From: an uncultured Prevotellaceae bacterium
GTDB taxonomy: Bacteria; Bacteroidota; Bacteroidia; Bacteroidales; Bacteroidaceae
Assembly: GCA_946415695.1 (NCBI GenBank)
Contig: CAMKTM010000007.1
Location: 1 to 22,559, forward strand
Reading direction: 5' to 3'
Length of the DNA stretch: 22,559 nt
Shown piece by piece: positions 22,311 through 22,559 of the stretch. The notes below the pieces were generated by a model. That model did not search any database. It worked only from the letters and a program-made list of their open reading frames with translations, and was not told the origin of the DNA. The first letter of the stretch is position 1. The number at the start of each line of letters is the position of its first letter. A program made the position numbers and the translations under genes.

Positions 22311-22559
22311 GCGTGCCTCGTGGGCAATAAGAGCGTGCCTCGTTCTCGGCGCTCTAGCGCCAAGGCGCGCTTTTTATGCGCGGAAGGCAATAAGAGCGTG
22401 CCTCGTTTGCAATAAGGGCGTGCCTCGTTTGCAATAAGAGCGTGCCTCGTTGGCAATAAGAGCGTGCCTCGTTGGCAATAAGGGCGTGCCTCGTTGGCAA
22501 TAAGGGCGTGCCTCGTTGGCAATAAGAGCGTGCCTCGTTCTCGGCGCTCTAGCGCCAAG
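22311..22559 (+). repeat. 22-bp tandem repeat array reaching the window edge
   Basis: Nine copies of the core GCGTGCCTCGTT begin at 22311, 22333, 22396, 22418, 22440, 22462, 22484, 22506 and 22528. The last seven keep an exact 22-bp period with only the bases around the AATAAG changing. A hairpin segment (CTCGGCGCTCTAGCGCCAAG) follows the copies at 22333 and 22528, so a longer unit of about 195 bp is itself repeated. The array is cut by the window end. It matches 8358-8423 in opposite orientation. There are no spacers, so it is not a CRISPR array. The remainder of 22203-22310 shows only the upstream part of the radA promoter. Confidence 0.93.

Noticed and set aside
22280..22558. 92-aa minus-strand open frame with 22-aa repeats
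   Set aside because: It is a reading of the 22-bp tandem array; because 22 is not divisible by three the peptide repeats every 66 bp. It has no start context or promoter and runs off the window.

Overview
The window looks like the chromosome of a Bacteroidales bacterium, most likely Prevotellaceae-like. Three things point there: promoter boxes of the Bacteroidetes type (TTG, 19-20 nt, then TAnnTTTG) before cysD, the HU gene and radA; secreted proteins ending in 'Y(N/D)L.G(Q/R)...G(I)(N/Y)I' tails; and a Bacteroidales-specific HU / BT4734-type primase-like module. Genus is not resolved.

Layout. (1) 48-8141, minus strand: a four-gene run transcribed right to left, consisting of a 1142-aa multidomain surface protein (DUF5077/DUF3472 plus discoidin-like domains), an alkaline phosphatase, a GH43-like glycosidase fused to seven FG-GAP repeats, and a small secreted coiled-coil protein coupled to it by an ATGA overlap. 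(2) 8469-12222 and 18272-20590, minus strand: a sulfation locus with an SLC13/DASS anion transporter, cysC, cysD, cysN and a PAPS-dependent sulfotransferase. No sulfate-reducing genes (cysH, cysI, cysJ) are present, so the PAPS made here probably feeds sulfonation of an acceptor rather than cysteine synthesis. (3) 12591-18256: an accessory module that splits this locus between cysC and cysD. It holds an HU-like gene on minus and, on plus, a 327-aa unknown, a 168-aa unknown and an 856-aa VirE_N/DUF3987 protein with primase-like and P-loop parts. The plus-strand part is bounded by a perfect 38-bp direct repeat and by inverted arms. (4) 20780-22153: radA, a housekeeping gene. (5) 22311 to the end: a 22-bp tandem repeat array, also present in inverted orientation at 8358-8423.

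The most unusual feature is the repeat content. Nearly every gap carries short tandem heptamers of different sequence (TTTACCA, TTCTTCA, TTTTTCA, TTCATAA, CTCTAAA, ATGGTCA, GGGGCAA). A family of C/G-rich palindromes (core like CTCCCCTTTGGGGGAG with a G-rich tail) is also scattered through the window. These repeats do not stay between genes. One lies in-frame inside the GH43-FG-GAP gene, one inside the primase-like gene and one in the RadA linker. Others supply or overlap the stop codons of cysN, radA and the transporter, and one fills the HU leader. In-frame palindromic insertion resembles the Rickettsia palindromic elements but in an unrelated phylum; this is the best candidate in the window for something poorly described.

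No tRNA, rRNA, CRISPR array, transposase or integrase was recognised. All function calls come from reading motifs by eye; no database search was run.
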